This document shows, one piece after another, positions 63,897 to 64,000 of a stretch of 64,000 bases of DNA. The first letter of the stretch is position 1. The number at the start of each line of letters is the position of its first letter. The notes below the pieces were generated by a model that did not search any database, was not told the origin of the DNA, and worked only from the letters and a program-made list of their open reading frames with translations. Made by a program: the position numbers and the translations under genes. The stretch is from Hypericum androsaemum (Eukaryota; Streptophyta; Magnoliopsida; Malpighiales; Hypericaceae): the NCBI GenBank assembly GCA_963995505.1, contig OZ023192.1, positions 8,105,001 to 8,169,000 of the forward strand, in the 5' to 3' direction.

Positions 63897-64000
63897 CTGA
63901 GAAGCCCAAATTGCCAGCAGACAGACAGACAGGTAGAAGAGAGAGACAGTCGATGTTTGGAGTTTGGTTTGGACAAAGACAATTGCGTTTGCTCTATCTA

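Overview
This is nuclear DNA of a flowering plant, most likely a eudicot. The evidence is spliced genes with GT-AG introns, plant-specific families (a MORN-type PIP5K and a papain-like protease with proline-rich and granulin domains), and AT-rich intergenic DNA full of plant transposon families (Athila, Ty3/gypsy, L1 LINE, hAT, MULE-like, MITEs). I cannot name the species.

Five genes can be read with confidence. (1) A phosphatidylinositol-4-phosphate 5-kinase on the + strand runs in from the left edge to 8177 in eight visible exons; its N-terminal MORN repeats lie outside the window. (2) A granulin-domain cysteine protease on + at 31285-33566 has five exons. (3) An ARGLU1-like Arg/Glu-rich splicing or transcription cofactor on - at 41077-38381 has four exons. 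(4) A small single-exon coiled-coil protein of a conserved plant family lies on - at 53086-52643. (5) A complete acetoacetyl-CoA thiolase (AACT) on - at 63896-59714 has 13 exons, plus a downstream alternative exon that would add a peroxisomal SAL tail. These are independent single genes: a lipid kinase, a vacuolar-type protease, an RNA-processing cofactor, a protein of unknown role and a mevalonate-pathway enzyme.

The rest is mostly mobile DNA. At 8667-11086 is a short gypsy element with two 367-368 bp LTRs that has lost RT, RNase H and most of integrase. An L1-type LINE starts near 12.7 kb, is cut at 13656 by an Athila element (13657-25003), and resumes at 25004-30319. The Athila element has lost the same pol segment. 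Its 3' end has been amplified into three tandem units of about 1.5 kb, each made of the end of the internal region plus part of the LTR. The 34-37.4 kb stretch holds a hAT-like MITE, a local direct duplication and a 1455 bp MULE-like element with long inverted termini and a 9 bp target duplication. The 42-45.6 kb stretch holds a 354 bp element with 9 bp duplications and a 1616 bp solo LTR inserted in a LINE remnant. The 47-57.5 kb stretch holds LINE, LTR and hAT remnants and a large palindrome next to gene 4.

I saw no tRNA, rRNA or CRISPR array. Intergenic stretches not listed as elements are AT-rich and featureless to the eye.
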